DNA of 64,000 bases from Vagococcus bubulae. GTDB taxonomy: Bacteria; Bacillota; Bacilli; Lactobacillales; Vagococcaceae. The first letter of the stretch is position 1. The number at the start of each line of letters is the position of its first letter. The stretch is from contig NZ_NGJT01000001.1 of NCBI RefSeq assembly GCF_003950315.1, positions 124,001 to 188,000 on the forward strand. The letters run 5' to 3'. Both the position numbers and the translations under genes were made by a program. Below are positions 1-7,874 of the stretch, piece after piece. The notes beneath the pieces are model-generated. The model was not told where the DNA came from and did no database searches. It was given only the letters and a program-made list of their open reading frames with translations.

Positions 1-2
1 AA

Positions 3-221
3 ACCTATTCATTAGATAAAGATAATGGAGGAATTTATAATCAATGGTTAAAAATTGGAGGGTTAACAGAACTAGATGAGGAGGGGTTAAATTATTTAAA
101 AAAGAAGTTATTACTAAGCCTTGAGGTATCTGTTCAACATTTATCAAATGAGTTTAACGTAAAAGAAACCCTTACATTCAATGCATGCCGATTGATTGTC
201 TTGTCTTACTTATCTGAATAA
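3..221 (+). CDS. C-terminal fragment of a protein, possibly GH39 xylosidase-like domain of an AraC-type regulator
   Basis: An open frame enters from the left edge and ends at TAA 219-221, giving about 72 residues (starts TYSLDKDNGGIYNQWLK, ends LIVLSYLSE). The pattern 'NGG.YNQWLKIGG...L.EEGLNYLKKK' followed by a beta-rich tail resembles the end of GH39 beta-xylosidase-like domains, which in lactic acid bacteria are often fused to an N-terminal AraC DNA-binding domain. That assignment rests on a short tail and is tentative. The start and any DNA-binding domain lie outside the window. Confidence 0.5.
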   Translation, partial: TYSLDKDNGGIYNQWLKIGGLTELDEEGLNYLKKKLLLSLEVSVQHLSNEFNVKETLTFNACRLIVLSYLSE

Positions 222-222
222 T

Positions 223-262
223 AAAAAGATACCGTTCTTTTTACTCTTTTGAATAGAAGAGT
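223..262 (+). terminator. Weak AT-rich hairpins after the partial gene
   Basis: Two short inverted repeats follow the stop codon: AAAAAGA/TCTTTTT at 223-242 and TACTCTT/AAGAGTA at 242-262. Both are AT-rich and only 7 bp, so termination here is plausible but weak. Confidence 0.3.
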
Positions 263-300
263 ATTAAAAAAACGTATAAAGAAATCGTTTTATCGTAAAT

Positions 301-361
301 AACCCCCTATTTATTATCCTGTTTAATTTTTATAATTAATACAGATAATAAATAGGGGGTT
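301..361 (+). promoter_or_regulatory. Long hairpin covering the ribosome site of the MFS gene
   Basis: Bases 301-318 pair perfectly with 344-361 (18 bp, GC-rich at the base: AACCCCC/GGGGGTT). After one bulged C at 319, three more pairs (320-322 with 341-343) extend the stem. The loop is 323-340. The only purine-rich Shine-Dalgarno candidate for the start at 367 is AGGGGGT (354-360), which lies inside the stem. The stem ends five bases before the ATG. As RNA it would block translation initiation; as DNA it could be a long operator. No U-tract follows, so it is not a terminator. Confidence 0.65.
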
Positions 362-366
362 AAAAA

Positions 367-1563
367 ATGGAGTCAACGACACCGAAAAAAAATACTTTTG
401 GCATTGTCTTTGCATTGATGGCTGGCTATTCAATGGTTTACATGGACAAAAATATGATCTCAACAGCCATCATTCCAATATCAACACAGTTTGGTTTAGA
501 CGCAGGTCAAACAGGGTTAATCATGTCATTTTTCTTCTTAGGTTATTCTTTAATGCAGATACCAGGAGGGATTTTAGCAGATAAAATTGGGGCAAAAAAA
601 GTATTAATGCTGTCATTAGGCGTTATTTCACTATTTTCATTTGCGTTTGGATCTGTCAGCAGTTTATTACTTTTTGTTACGATACGTTTTTTTGCAGGAA
701 TCGGACATGGGGGATACCCACCAAGTGTTAGTAAAGCTGTAGCAAGTAATTTTGAGCAAGACAAACGAACAATGATTCAATCAGTTATTTTATCAACATC
801 TGGGATTGGAGGCATTTTGGCGTTCACTCTAGGTGCTAACTTGATTAATAACAATTGGCGATATGGTTACATGGTATTAGGTTCATTATTTTTAATTTCT
901 TTAGTTCTTGTCTATATCTTTGTACCAAAAGATGTAAAAAGTTCTAAACAAACAGCAGTGAAAAGAATTCCATTTTCACAAGTCATCTCCAATCGAAATG
1001 TTATTGTATTATTTATTTCAATGTTACTACTAAACTTTTTATTATATGGAAACATCTCTTGGTTACCAACTGTACTAAAACAAAAATTTGCTTTAGATAT
1101 TACGCAAATTGGTTATTTATTAGCTATTAATGCGATTTTCCAAACAATCGCTACAATGTTTGCAGGTGTCTTATTGTCTAAGTGGTTTTTAGGAAAAGAA
1201 AAAATCTTTATTTTAAGTGCCACTTTATTATCCGCAGGGTTAGTTTTAGGTTTTGTTTTTTCTAACAGTTTAGTGTTATCGATGATTTGTATTATTTTAG
1301 TTAGCATGATCTCTACCAGTGCTTTTACTGCAGTATTTACCTACCCACATAAAATACTAGACCCTGAAACAATCGGTTCTTCTATTGGTATTATCAATAC
1401 TGGTGGAACATTAGGTGGATTTTTAGCGCCAATGATTTTAGGTCAATTAATTAAAGTTGGAAATGGATCATTTACACTATCATTTATTTTTATGGCGATT
1501 GCCAGTGTCTTATCAGGAATTGTTGTCTTTATAGGAATTAGAAAAGGAGAGAATGAACGATGA
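367..1563 (+). CDS. MFS transporter, anion:cation symporter-like
   Basis: A 398-residue major facilitator with about 12 hydrophobic segments. YMDKNM (25-30) early in the first helix and GGILADKIGAKKVL (67-80) between helices 2 and 3 match the family loop motif. The general type resembles ACS-family permeases for organic acids or conjugated amino acids; the substrate cannot be read from sequence. It overlaps the following M20 hydrolase by 4 bases (ATGA), so the two are translationally coupled, and the serine dehydratase genes follow. This points to uptake of a substrate that the hydrolase cleaves. Its ribosome site is buried in the 301-361 hairpin, so expression is probably conditional. Confidence 0.85.
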   Translation: MESTTPKKNTFGIVFALMAGYSMVYMDKNMISTAIIPISTQFGLDAGQTGLIMSFFFLGYSLMQIPGGILADKIGAKKVLMLSLGVISLFSFAFGSVSSLLLFVTIRFFAGIGHGGYPPSVSKAVASNFEQDKRTMIQSVILSTSGIGGILAFTLGANLINNNWRYGYMVLGSLFLISLVLVYIFVPKDVKSSKQTAVKRIPFSQVISNRNVIVLFISMLLLNFLLYGNISWLPTVLKQKFALDITQIGYLLAINAIFQTIATMFAGVLLSKWFLGKEKIFILSATLLSAGLVLGFVFSNSLVLSMICIILVSMISTSAFTAVFTYPHKILDPETIGSSIGIINTGGTLGGFLAPMILGQLIKVGNGSFTLSFIFMAIASVLSGIVVFIGIRKGENER

Positions 1564-2987
1564 CAAAAGAAAGATTAGTTGAATTAATTGAAGAAAAACA
1601 AACACAATATTTTGACGCAGCAGATCAAATTTGGGAAACACCTGAAACACGCTTTGCTTTAAACAAATCAGTTCAACCGTTTTATACGATTTTAGAAAAA
1701 GAAGGGTTCTCCGTTGAAAAAGGACTAGCTAATATGGACGATTGTTTTGTTGCGACTTACGGTGAAGGCAAACCCGTTATTGGGATTTTAGCTGAGTATG
1801 ATGCCTTAAGTGGATTAAGTCAGGTAGCTGATGCTTCTAGTCAAGAAGCACTTGTCAAAGGAGCGAATGGGCATGCTTGTGGTCATAATCTTTTAGGTAT
1901 GGGTGCTCTAGCTGGTGCTGTGGGTATTAAAGATTACATGGAAGAAAATAACATAGCTGGAACGATTAAACTATTTGGCTGTCCTGCTGAAGAGAGTGGT
2001 TACGGTAAGGCGTTTATGGCAAGAGAGGGACTATTTGATGATGTCGACGTGTCATTAGCTTGGCACCCTTGGGATATCAATGGTTCTTGGACGATTAGTA
2101 GTTTAGCTGTTTATCAAGTGTATTATCGTTTTAAAGGAGTCTCTGCCCACGCTGCAGCTGCACCAGAACTTGGTCGTAGTGCATTAGATGCCGCAGAAAT
2201 TATGAATGTAGGAGTACAATTTTTAAGAGAGCATATGATAGATGAGGCAAGAGTACATTATGCCTTTACTGATGTTGGAGGAGAATCTGCGAATGTTGTT
2301 CAACCATCTGCTAGTCTGTATTATTTCATCCGAGCACCAAAAATTGAGCAAGTTGACGAAATATACAAACGAGTGAATCGGATTGCTGAAGGGGCAGCTC
2401 ACATGACAGAAACTGAACTGGAAATTGATTTTGATTCAGCTTGTTATAACTATCTGCCAAATCATGCTATTTCTGAAGTGATGCATGCCAACTTATTATC
2501 TTATGGCGATATGGGCTTAACAACAGCTGACCAAGAGTACGCACAACGCTACTATGATTCTTTACCTAACACAACCAAAGAGTTTTTAGTAGAGCGAGCA
2601 AAATCCAATGATACTACTATTTCTGATGAAGAAGCTAAACGATTAGGCTCATTGCCAATTTCTGAACAAGTTCAACCTTTAGTTTTCTCTGATGCGACAG
2701 CTGGGTCAACAGATGTTGGCGATGTTAGTTGGGTTTGTCCAACAGCACAAGTCTTCATTGGCTGTGAACCTCAAGGAACACCTGCACATAGTTGGCAATG
2801 GACAGCTAATGGAAAATCAGATGTGGCGCATAAAGGGTTATTGTCAGCTGGAAAGGTCATTGCGACAACAGCTTTAGATTTATTGACACATCCTGAATTG
2901 ATTGAAAAAGCTAAGCAAGAACACAAAGAAACATTACATGGTAAACAATATCAATCAGCAATCCCTGTTGATGTCTTACCAAGATAA
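1560..2987 (+). CDS. M20 metallopeptidase / amidohydrolase, AbgB-like
   Basis: A 475-residue cytoplasmic hydrolase of the M20 family, AbgB-like branch (p-aminobenzoyl-glutamate hydrolase B-type). Metal-binding motifs are visible: GHACGH (104-109), PAEE (142-145), the AWHPW segment and a late AHSWQ. The insert between two halves of the catalytic domain is the usual dimerisation lid. Family members split an amide bond between an acyl or aryl group and an amino acid. The start overlaps the transporter stop by 4 bases, and sdaAB begins 18 bases after its stop. The linkage to serine dehydratase suggests it may release serine from an N-acyl conjugate or dipeptide; this is inference. Confidence 0.85.
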   Translation: MTKERLVELIEEKQTQYFDAADQIWETPETRFALNKSVQPFYTILEKEGFSVEKGLANMDDCFVATYGEGKPVIGILAEYDALSGLSQVADASSQEALVKGANGHACGHNLLGMGALAGAVGIKDYMEENNIAGTIKLFGCPAEESGYGKAFMAREGLFDDVDVSLAWHPWDINGSWTISSLAVYQVYYRFKGVSAHAAAAPELGRSALDAAEIMNVGVQFLREHMIDEARVHYAFTDVGGESANVVQPSASLYYFIRAPKIEQVDEIYKRVNRIAEGAAHMTETELEIDFDSACYNYLPNHAISEVMHANLLSYGDMGLTTADQEYAQRYYDSLPNTTKEFLVERAKSNDTTISDEEAKRLGSLPISEQVQPLVFSDATAGSTDVGDVSWVCPTAQVFIGCEPQGTPAHSWQWTANGKSDVAHKGLLSAGKVIATTALDLLTHPELIEKAKQEHKETLHGKQYQSAIPVDVLPR

Positions 2988-3005
2988 GTTGATGGAGGTA
3001 GTTTA

Positions 3006-3665
3006 ATGGGACAGTACAATAGTGTTTTCGATATCATTGGGCCGGTCATGATTGGGCCAAGTAGCTCACATACGGCAGGTGCAGCACGTATTGGAAAGGT
3101 TATTCGTCGTATTTTAGGTGAACAACCAGACTCTGTTGATATTTATTTATATGAATCCTTTGCAAAAACATACCGAGGACATGGGACTGATATTGCTCTG
3201 GTTGGTGGTTTGCTTGGAATGGAACCAGATGACGACAGGTTATCACAATCACTTAAAATTGCACATGAAAAGGGGATGGAGGTAGCATTCATTCCAAAAG
3301 TGGAGAAAGCAGATCACCCTAATCAAGCCAAAATGGTATTAAAAACCAAAGATAGAACCATGACTTGTACGGGGATTTCTATTGGTGGTGGCGCTATTCA
3401 AATTTCTGAATTAAATGGATTTAAAATTAATTTAGATTTTTCAACACCAACTTATATTACATTTCACCAAGATAAACCTGGCGTTGTGGCGAATGTGACA
3501 CGATTATTATCAGAACGTAGTATTAATATCAGCACTATGACCTTAACGCGTGAAGCCAAAGGAGAAAAAGCCATGATGATTATTGAAGTCGATAATCGCG
3601 TGGAGGGGTTATTAGATTCGTTAAGAAAAATTGACTATATAGATGCAGTTGATTTTTTCAACTAG
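3006..3665 (+). CDS. sdaAB: L-serine dehydratase, beta subunit
   Basis: A 219-residue beta subunit of the iron-sulfur L-serine dehydratase, which converts L-serine to pyruvate and ammonia. The N-terminal part has the family signature IGPSSSHTAGAARIG (about 17-31). The C-terminal 70 residues form an ACT domain (ITFHQDKPGVVANVTRLLSE), the usual site for serine binding. A good ribosome site (GATGGAGG) precedes the ATG. The alpha-subunit gene follows after 13 bases, so both subunits come from one message with the upstream transporter and amidohydrolase. Confidence 0.95.
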   Translation: MGQYNSVFDIIGPVMIGPSSSHTAGAARIGKVIRRILGEQPDSVDIYLYESFAKTYRGHGTDIALVGGLLGMEPDDDRLSQSLKIAHEKGMEVAFIPKVEKADHPNQAKMVLKTKDRTMTCTGISIGGGAIQISELNGFKINLDFSTPTYITFHQDKPGVVANVTRLLSERSINISTMTLTREAKGEKAMMIIEVDNRVEGLLDSLRKIDYIDAVDFFN

Positions 3666-3678
3666 AAAGGGAAGAACT

Positions 3679-4548
3679 ATGTTTGAAACCATTGAAGAAT
3701 TAGTTGCTTTAGCACATAGTCATGGGTCACTTGCTGAAGCCATGATTCAAACAGAAATGACAGTATCGCAACGCTCGAGAGAAACTATTATCGAGCAAAT
3801 GGAAAAGAACTTATCTGTCATGCAGGCATCAATAAAAAAAGGTGTAAATGGCGTTACATCAGTAACTGGTTTAACTGGTGGCGATGCACCTAGAATGAAT
3901 GAGTATATTAACAAGGGAAACGTGTTGAGTGGCGAGACCATTTTACGAGCCGTTCAAAATGCGATGGCTGTTAATGAAGTGAATGCTGAAATGGGCTTGA
4001 TTTGTGCTACACCAACTGCTGGAAGTGCTGGAGTAGCAGCAGGAGTCCTCTCGGCTGTAGCAGATGAGAGGAACTTGACATATGAGCAACAAATTAACTT
4101 TTTATTTGCAGCAGGAGCTATTGGTTTAGTCATTGCAAATAATGCTTCGATTAGTGGAGCTGCTGGTGGTTGTCAAGCTGAAGTAGGCTCAGCAAGTGCC
4201 ATGGCTAGCGGAGCGTTAGTAGAACTTTGTGGCGGAACACCTGAACAATCTGCTCATGCTGTAGCGATTACTATCGTCAATATGTTAGGGTTAATTTGTG
4301 ATCCTGTTGCTGGTCTAGTAGAAATTCCTTGTATCAAGAGAAATGCATTAGGTGCATCCCAAGCATTCATCTCGGCCGATATGGCATTAGCTGGCGTAAA
4401 AAGTGTTATTCCGGTTGATGAAGTGATTGATGCCATGCATCAAGTTGGTATGCAAATGCCGTCAGCGTTTAAAGAAACAGCAGAAGGTGGTTTAGCAGCC
4501 ACTAAAACAGGGAAGAAAATTATGCATCAGTTATATAATGGGAAATAA
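3679..4548 (+). CDS. sdaAA: L-serine dehydratase, alpha subunit
   Basis: The 289-residue catalytic alpha subunit. Conserved segments include CATPTAGSAG, GAAGGCQAEVGSASAMA and CDPVAGLVEIPCIKRNA, which supply cysteines for the oxygen-sensitive 4Fe-4S cluster. I place the start at 3679 (ATGTTTGAAACC) because GAAAGGGAAG lies just upstream; an in-frame ATG at 3643 would overlap the beta-subunit gene without a matching ribosome site. It is the last gene of the operon, and its stop codon lies inside the terminator stem. Confidence 0.94.
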   Translation: MFETIEELVALAHSHGSLAEAMIQTEMTVSQRSRETIIEQMEKNLSVMQASIKKGVNGVTSVTGLTGGDAPRMNEYINKGNVLSGETILRAVQNAMAVNEVNAEMGLICATPTAGSAGVAAGVLSAVADERNLTYEQQINFLFAAGAIGLVIANNASISGAAGGCQAEVGSASAMASGALVELCGGTPEQSAHAVAITIVNMLGLICDPVAGLVEIPCIKRNALGASQAFISADMALAGVKSVIPVDEVIDAMHQVGMQMPSAFKETAEGGLAATKTGKKIMHQLYNGK

Positions 4549-4580
4549 ATCGCATCTTTTGGTGCGATTTATTTATTTTT
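4543..4580 (+). terminator. Rho-independent terminator of the sda operon
   Basis: AAATAAATCGCA (4543-4554) pairs with TGCGATTTATTT (4563-4574), and ATTTTT follows. The sdaAA stop codon is inside the left arm. Confidence 0.9.
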
Positions 4581-4696
4581 AACATAATAGTTTAATAAAA
4601 AGGAGTAAATTTATTTGGTTTTATATCATGATTTTGTACCATCTACCATATGGACATGATTGTAAAAATAAACTAGACAACTAAAAAAATAATTTA

Positions 4697-4705
4697 TGGT
4701 ATACT
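4697..4705 (+). promoter_or_regulatory. Extended -10 promoter element before the carboxylesterase
   Basis: TGGTATACT is an extended -10 element (TGn plus TATACT). The -35 region is poor; TAGACA at 4674-4679 is about 20 bp away. It is the best promoter candidate in the 235-base gap before the esterase. Confidence 0.45.
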
Positions 4706-4783
4706 CAAAATAAAATAATAATGAGACTATTCTTTTTTATTTGAAACGAAGGCATCAGTTGTCGTTTAAAGGGAGAGGCTGTT

Positions 4784-6250
4784 ATGACTAGAAAAGTATA
4801 CAGTAAAAATAAAGTATTTCAAGGTGTTGGCAACCAAGAAGTCGAAAGCTATTTAGGTATTCGTTATGCAGAAGCACCGATTGGTAAGTTACGATTTAAA
4901 GCACCCAAAAAAGTAACTGTCTGTTCAAAAACTCCTATCGTTGTTGATGATTATCCGATAAATCCAATTCAAAAGGGACATCTTGAAACAAGTGAGGACT
5001 GCCTATTTCTAAATATTTGGAAACCATCTAACATAACAGAACCTTTACCTGTCATGGTTTGGATATATGGAGGGAGCTTTGAAACTGGTGGTATCGGAAA
5101 AAAAGGCTCTGGTATTGGTTTAACCTATGATGGTCAAGAATTATGTAAAGAGACGGGATGTATTATCATCACGCTAAATTACAGACTTAATGTTTTTGGA
5201 TTTTTAGACTTTTCATCGTTTAGTGATAAATTTGATAGTAATATTGGTATCAAGGATGTTATCTGTGCACTTGAATGGATTCAATCCAATATCGCTGAAT
5301 TTGGAGGCGATGCAAACAACGTTACGTTATTTGGTCAATCAGCAGGAGGTGCATTGATTGGCTGTTTAAATAAAATCCCTTCAGCCACACATCTATATCA
5401 TAAAATGATTATTCAAAGTCCTTGTATTGAATCGGTTTACCATAAAGATGAAGCAGAGTGCTTATCTAAAAAATATCTAGACTTACTTGGCATTTCTGAA
5501 GACAACATAGAAGACTTATTGACATTATCTCCTGAAAAATTAATTTCTGTTAATGATAAGTTGCAAACAATTGTAAGAGATAAGGTATTAGGGATTACCA
5601 CATTTTGTCCTGTTATTGATGGCGAATTTCTGTTAGAAGAGATTTATAAACCAGGATATTCTAAATCAAAGCCCATGATGATTGGTAGTACAAAGAATGA
5701 AGCAAGACTGTTCACTAGATTTTCAAAGGAAATTTCTCAAGAGTCTGGAGAACGTATTTTTCCTTATTTAGATAAAGAAAAACAAAAACAACTAACATCA
5801 CACTACTCTAATTTCCCAAGTTTTAATGCTAATAGTCAGCTCCTAACAGATGTTATGTATACTGTTCCTAAATATTGGTTAGCAGATAATTATTCACAGG
5901 TTAATGATGTTTATGTTTATCGGTTTGATTTTTACGCCGGTCTATTTCAGTTACTAAACGTAAAAGCTTGTCACATAATAGATGTACCGATTCAATTTAA
6001 TATGGGGTTATACTTTTATGTTGGAAAAATACATAAAGCAAAACAATTAGGGAAAAAAATACGTTGTAGCATGGGTAACTTTGCTCGAACCGGAAATCCA
6101 AATAGGGCAGATAATTTTTGGAAGAGTTACTCTATTGAGCATCCTTATGTGTTAATTGTTGATGAAAACTTGAAATTAGAAGATGATCCTGATAAATCAG
6201 TCAAACACATTTACAGATATGATACATCTTTTTTTCATGAACATACTTGA
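4784..6250 (+). CDS. Type-B carboxylesterase (para-nitrobenzyl esterase family)
   Basis: A 488-residue alpha/beta hydrolase of the type-B carboxylesterase family. EDCLFLNIWKP is the family's N-terminal signature. GQSAGG (184-189) holds the nucleophile Ser186, NEARLF in the middle of the protein supplies the likely acid, and ACHIIDVPIQF near the end supplies the histidine. No signal peptide is visible, so it is probably cytoplasmic. A strong GGGAGAGG ribosome site precedes the ATG. It appears monocistronic: a promoter-like element lies upstream and there is no close downstream partner. The natural ester substrate is unknown. Confidence 0.9.
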   Translation: MTRKVYSKNKVFQGVGNQEVESYLGIRYAEAPIGKLRFKAPKKVTVCSKTPIVVDDYPINPIQKGHLETSEDCLFLNIWKPSNITEPLPVMVWIYGGSFETGGIGKKGSGIGLTYDGQELCKETGCIIITLNYRLNVFGFLDFSSFSDKFDSNIGIKDVICALEWIQSNIAEFGGDANNVTLFGQSAGGALIGCLNKIPSATHLYHKMIIQSPCIESVYHKDEAECLSKKYLDLLGISEDNIEDLLTLSPEKLISVNDKLQTIVRDKVLGITTFCPVIDGEFLLEEIYKPGYSKSKPMMIGSTKNEARLFTRFSKEISQESGERIFPYLDKEKQKQLTSHYSNFPSFNANSQLLTDVMYTVPKYWLADNYSQVNDVYVYRFDFYAGLFQLLNVKACHIIDVPIQFNMGLYFYVGKIHKAKQLGKKIRCSMGNFARTGNPNRADNFWKSYSIEHPYVLIVDENLKLEDDPDKSVKHIYRYDTSFFHEHT

Positions 6251-6315
6251 AAATAAGACTATTAAGTTTAATTAATAATCAAGTTGTTTTACAATGAGTG
6301 ACAGGAGGCGATGAT

Positions 6316-6711
6316 ATGATAAATGCTTATAAAGAATATTGGAATAACATCACGGTAATGAACGCTTCATCCACGCGAGCTCAATATTGGTGGCCACAAG
6401 TGATTAATTATTTTGTTTTGGCTCTCTACACTAGTCTAACAGGAACATACAAGTACATTGATTTTATGTCAGATGGGTCAAAAGTCATTAGAGAATGGAA
6501 TTCGGTAACCATTATTTTTGTTGTGATAACTTTTTTAATTTGGTTAGCTAATTTTACTGTTAGGGCCAGAAGACTGCATGATAGAGATCACAGTAACTGG
6601 TGGATTTTATTTTATCTTTTACCAGTTATTGGTAATATCATTATTTTTATCACATTGATTTTACCGAGCAAACAACCAACTAGATGGCCAATTAATCAGT
6701 CTGATATATAA
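6316..6711 (+). CDS. DUF805 family membrane protein
   Basis: A 131-residue inner-membrane protein with three or four hydrophobic helices. The motif ARRLHDRDHSNWWILFYLLPVIGNII is the DUF805 hallmark (RRLHD..RSGWW....P..G). The start at 6316 is preferred over the in-frame ATG at 6298, because AGGAGG at 6303-6308 lies seven bases upstream of 6316 and would be inside the longer version. The family is widespread and has no established biochemical role. Confidence 0.85.
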   Translation: MINAYKEYWNNITVMNASSTRAQYWWPQVINYFVLALYTSLTGTYKYIDFMSDGSKVIREWNSVTIIFVVITFLIWLANFTVRARRLHDRDHSNWWILFYLLPVIGNIIIFITLILPSKQPTRWPINQSDI

Positions 6712-6737
6712 AAAAGACATGTGGAACAGATAAATAT

Positions 6738-6790
6738 AAAAGCCTCTCCGAAGAATTTACGTAAAATGAATTTAAACGGAGGGGCTTTTT
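6738..6790 (+). terminator. Terminator after the DUF805 gene
   Basis: AAAAGCCTCTCCG (6738-6750) pairs with CGGAGGGGCTTTT (6777-6789) with one wobble, followed by more T residues. Confidence 0.85.
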
Positions 6791-6830
6791 TATCGAATAG
6801 TCAAAGAAGAAATTTAATTCTTTTTAAAAA

Positions 6831-6926
6831 AGCATTACCTATTTAGATAATGATTCTCCAGAAGTACTTTTAAAGGATAAAGAATTACATGATAATTTAG
6901 TATAATTAGTAATAGATGAACATTAA
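6831..6926 (+). pseudogene. Possible gene remnant upstream of the LRR-like gene
   Basis: One frame reads SITYLDNDSPEVLLKDKELHDNLV, then a stop, then LVIDEH and a second stop. The amino-acid usage looks coding-like, and the internal TAA could be one change from GAA or CAA. There is no start codon or ribosome site. It may be the tail of a decayed gene; chance is not excluded. Confidence 0.25.
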
Positions 6927-7006
6927 AGGTGTTAAGTTTTTTAGCTTGTTTATTTAAATTAAATATTAATCTTTTTTTAAAATTAACTGAGGAAGTGAAT
7001 ACATTG

Positions 7007-7672
7007 ATGATAGGATATGAAGCCCCGTATGAAAATGATGAATTTAAAGAGGGCGTTTATATAGATAATAATATTCTTTATATCATTACTTTTAATAGTA
7101 TGAATGAATTTATAGACTTAGAAAAAGTGATAAATAGTTTAGAGATACCACTTAATTTAGAAGGAATGACAATATATGGAAATCAAGAAGAAGTGTTAAA
7201 TATTGATATATTAAAAATATATACCAACTTGAAGTATATTGATATTAGAAATGTGGAAATTAGAGATTTAAATTGGTTAGTTAATTTAAAAAATATTGAA
7301 TATTTGAAAATATCGAGCACTATGGGACTTGATATGAAAGGTTCTCTGTATCATCCTATAAGATATTTAACTAAACTAAAAAAATTAGATGTATCCTTTA
7401 GCAGTTTTTCAGATGAGGCTATCTACATTTCAAAAGATAAATCAATATTTGATAAATTATTCTGTCTAGAGTATCTAAATTTGAGAGAAACAAATATAAA
7501 AGACACATCATTTTTATCTTTAATAAAGTCTAAATCAATGCTTCTTAATTTTACAGATAATACTGTTCGCTTAGATTTTAATCAGTATGATACTATTCAA
7601 TTAGTAACCCTTCTACCTGCGTCCAGTGATGGCTCGTTAATGGACATATCTAAATATATAGGCAGTTACTAG
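7007..7672 (+). CDS. Leucine-rich-repeat-like hypothetical protein
   Basis: About 221 residues, unusually rich in Asn, Ile and Lys. The middle part contains irregular leucine-rich-repeat-like units: LKYIDIRNVEIRDLNWLVNL, IEYLKISSTMGLD, LKKLDVSFSSFSD and LEYLNLRETNIKD, spaced 22-35 residues apart. No signal peptide or membrane segment is seen if translation starts at 7007; TGAGGAAGTGA just upstream favours 7007 or the TTG at 7004. The same frame is open back to 6929, but that extension has no ribosome site. Isolated and very AT-rich; possibly acquired. Function unknown. Confidence 0.6.
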   Translation: MIGYEAPYENDEFKEGVYIDNNILYIITFNSMNEFIDLEKVINSLEIPLNLEGMTIYGNQEEVLNIDILKIYTNLKYIDIRNVEIRDLNWLVNLKNIEYLKISSTMGLDMKGSLYHPIRYLTKLKKLDVSFSSFSDEAIYISKDKSIFDKLFCLEYLNLRETNIKDTSFLSLIKSKSMLLNFTDNTVRLDFNQYDTIQLVTLLPASSDGSLMDISKYIGSY

Positions 7673-7874
7673 TACTACTCTTTGCAGTCATAACGCCTTT
7701 TTTAGTGACAACTATAAAACAAACAGGGTTTTAATTTCATTAATTGTTGTAAAAAAAGATTTAAAAAAATACGACTACCTTTCTCCCTTTGATTATCGGA
7801 AAAAAGTAATCGCATACGTGTTTTATTGTTGTCTCATTAGGAGGCTGTGCTGTCTTATGACCTACTACCATTTA

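Noticed and set aside
7673-7874. Fragmented membrane-protein gene on the plus strand
   Set aside because: Short in-frame pieces such as AVITPFLVTTIKQTGF are suggestive, but there is no start, no ribosome site and frames change; chance cannot be excluded, so it was not listed as a feature.
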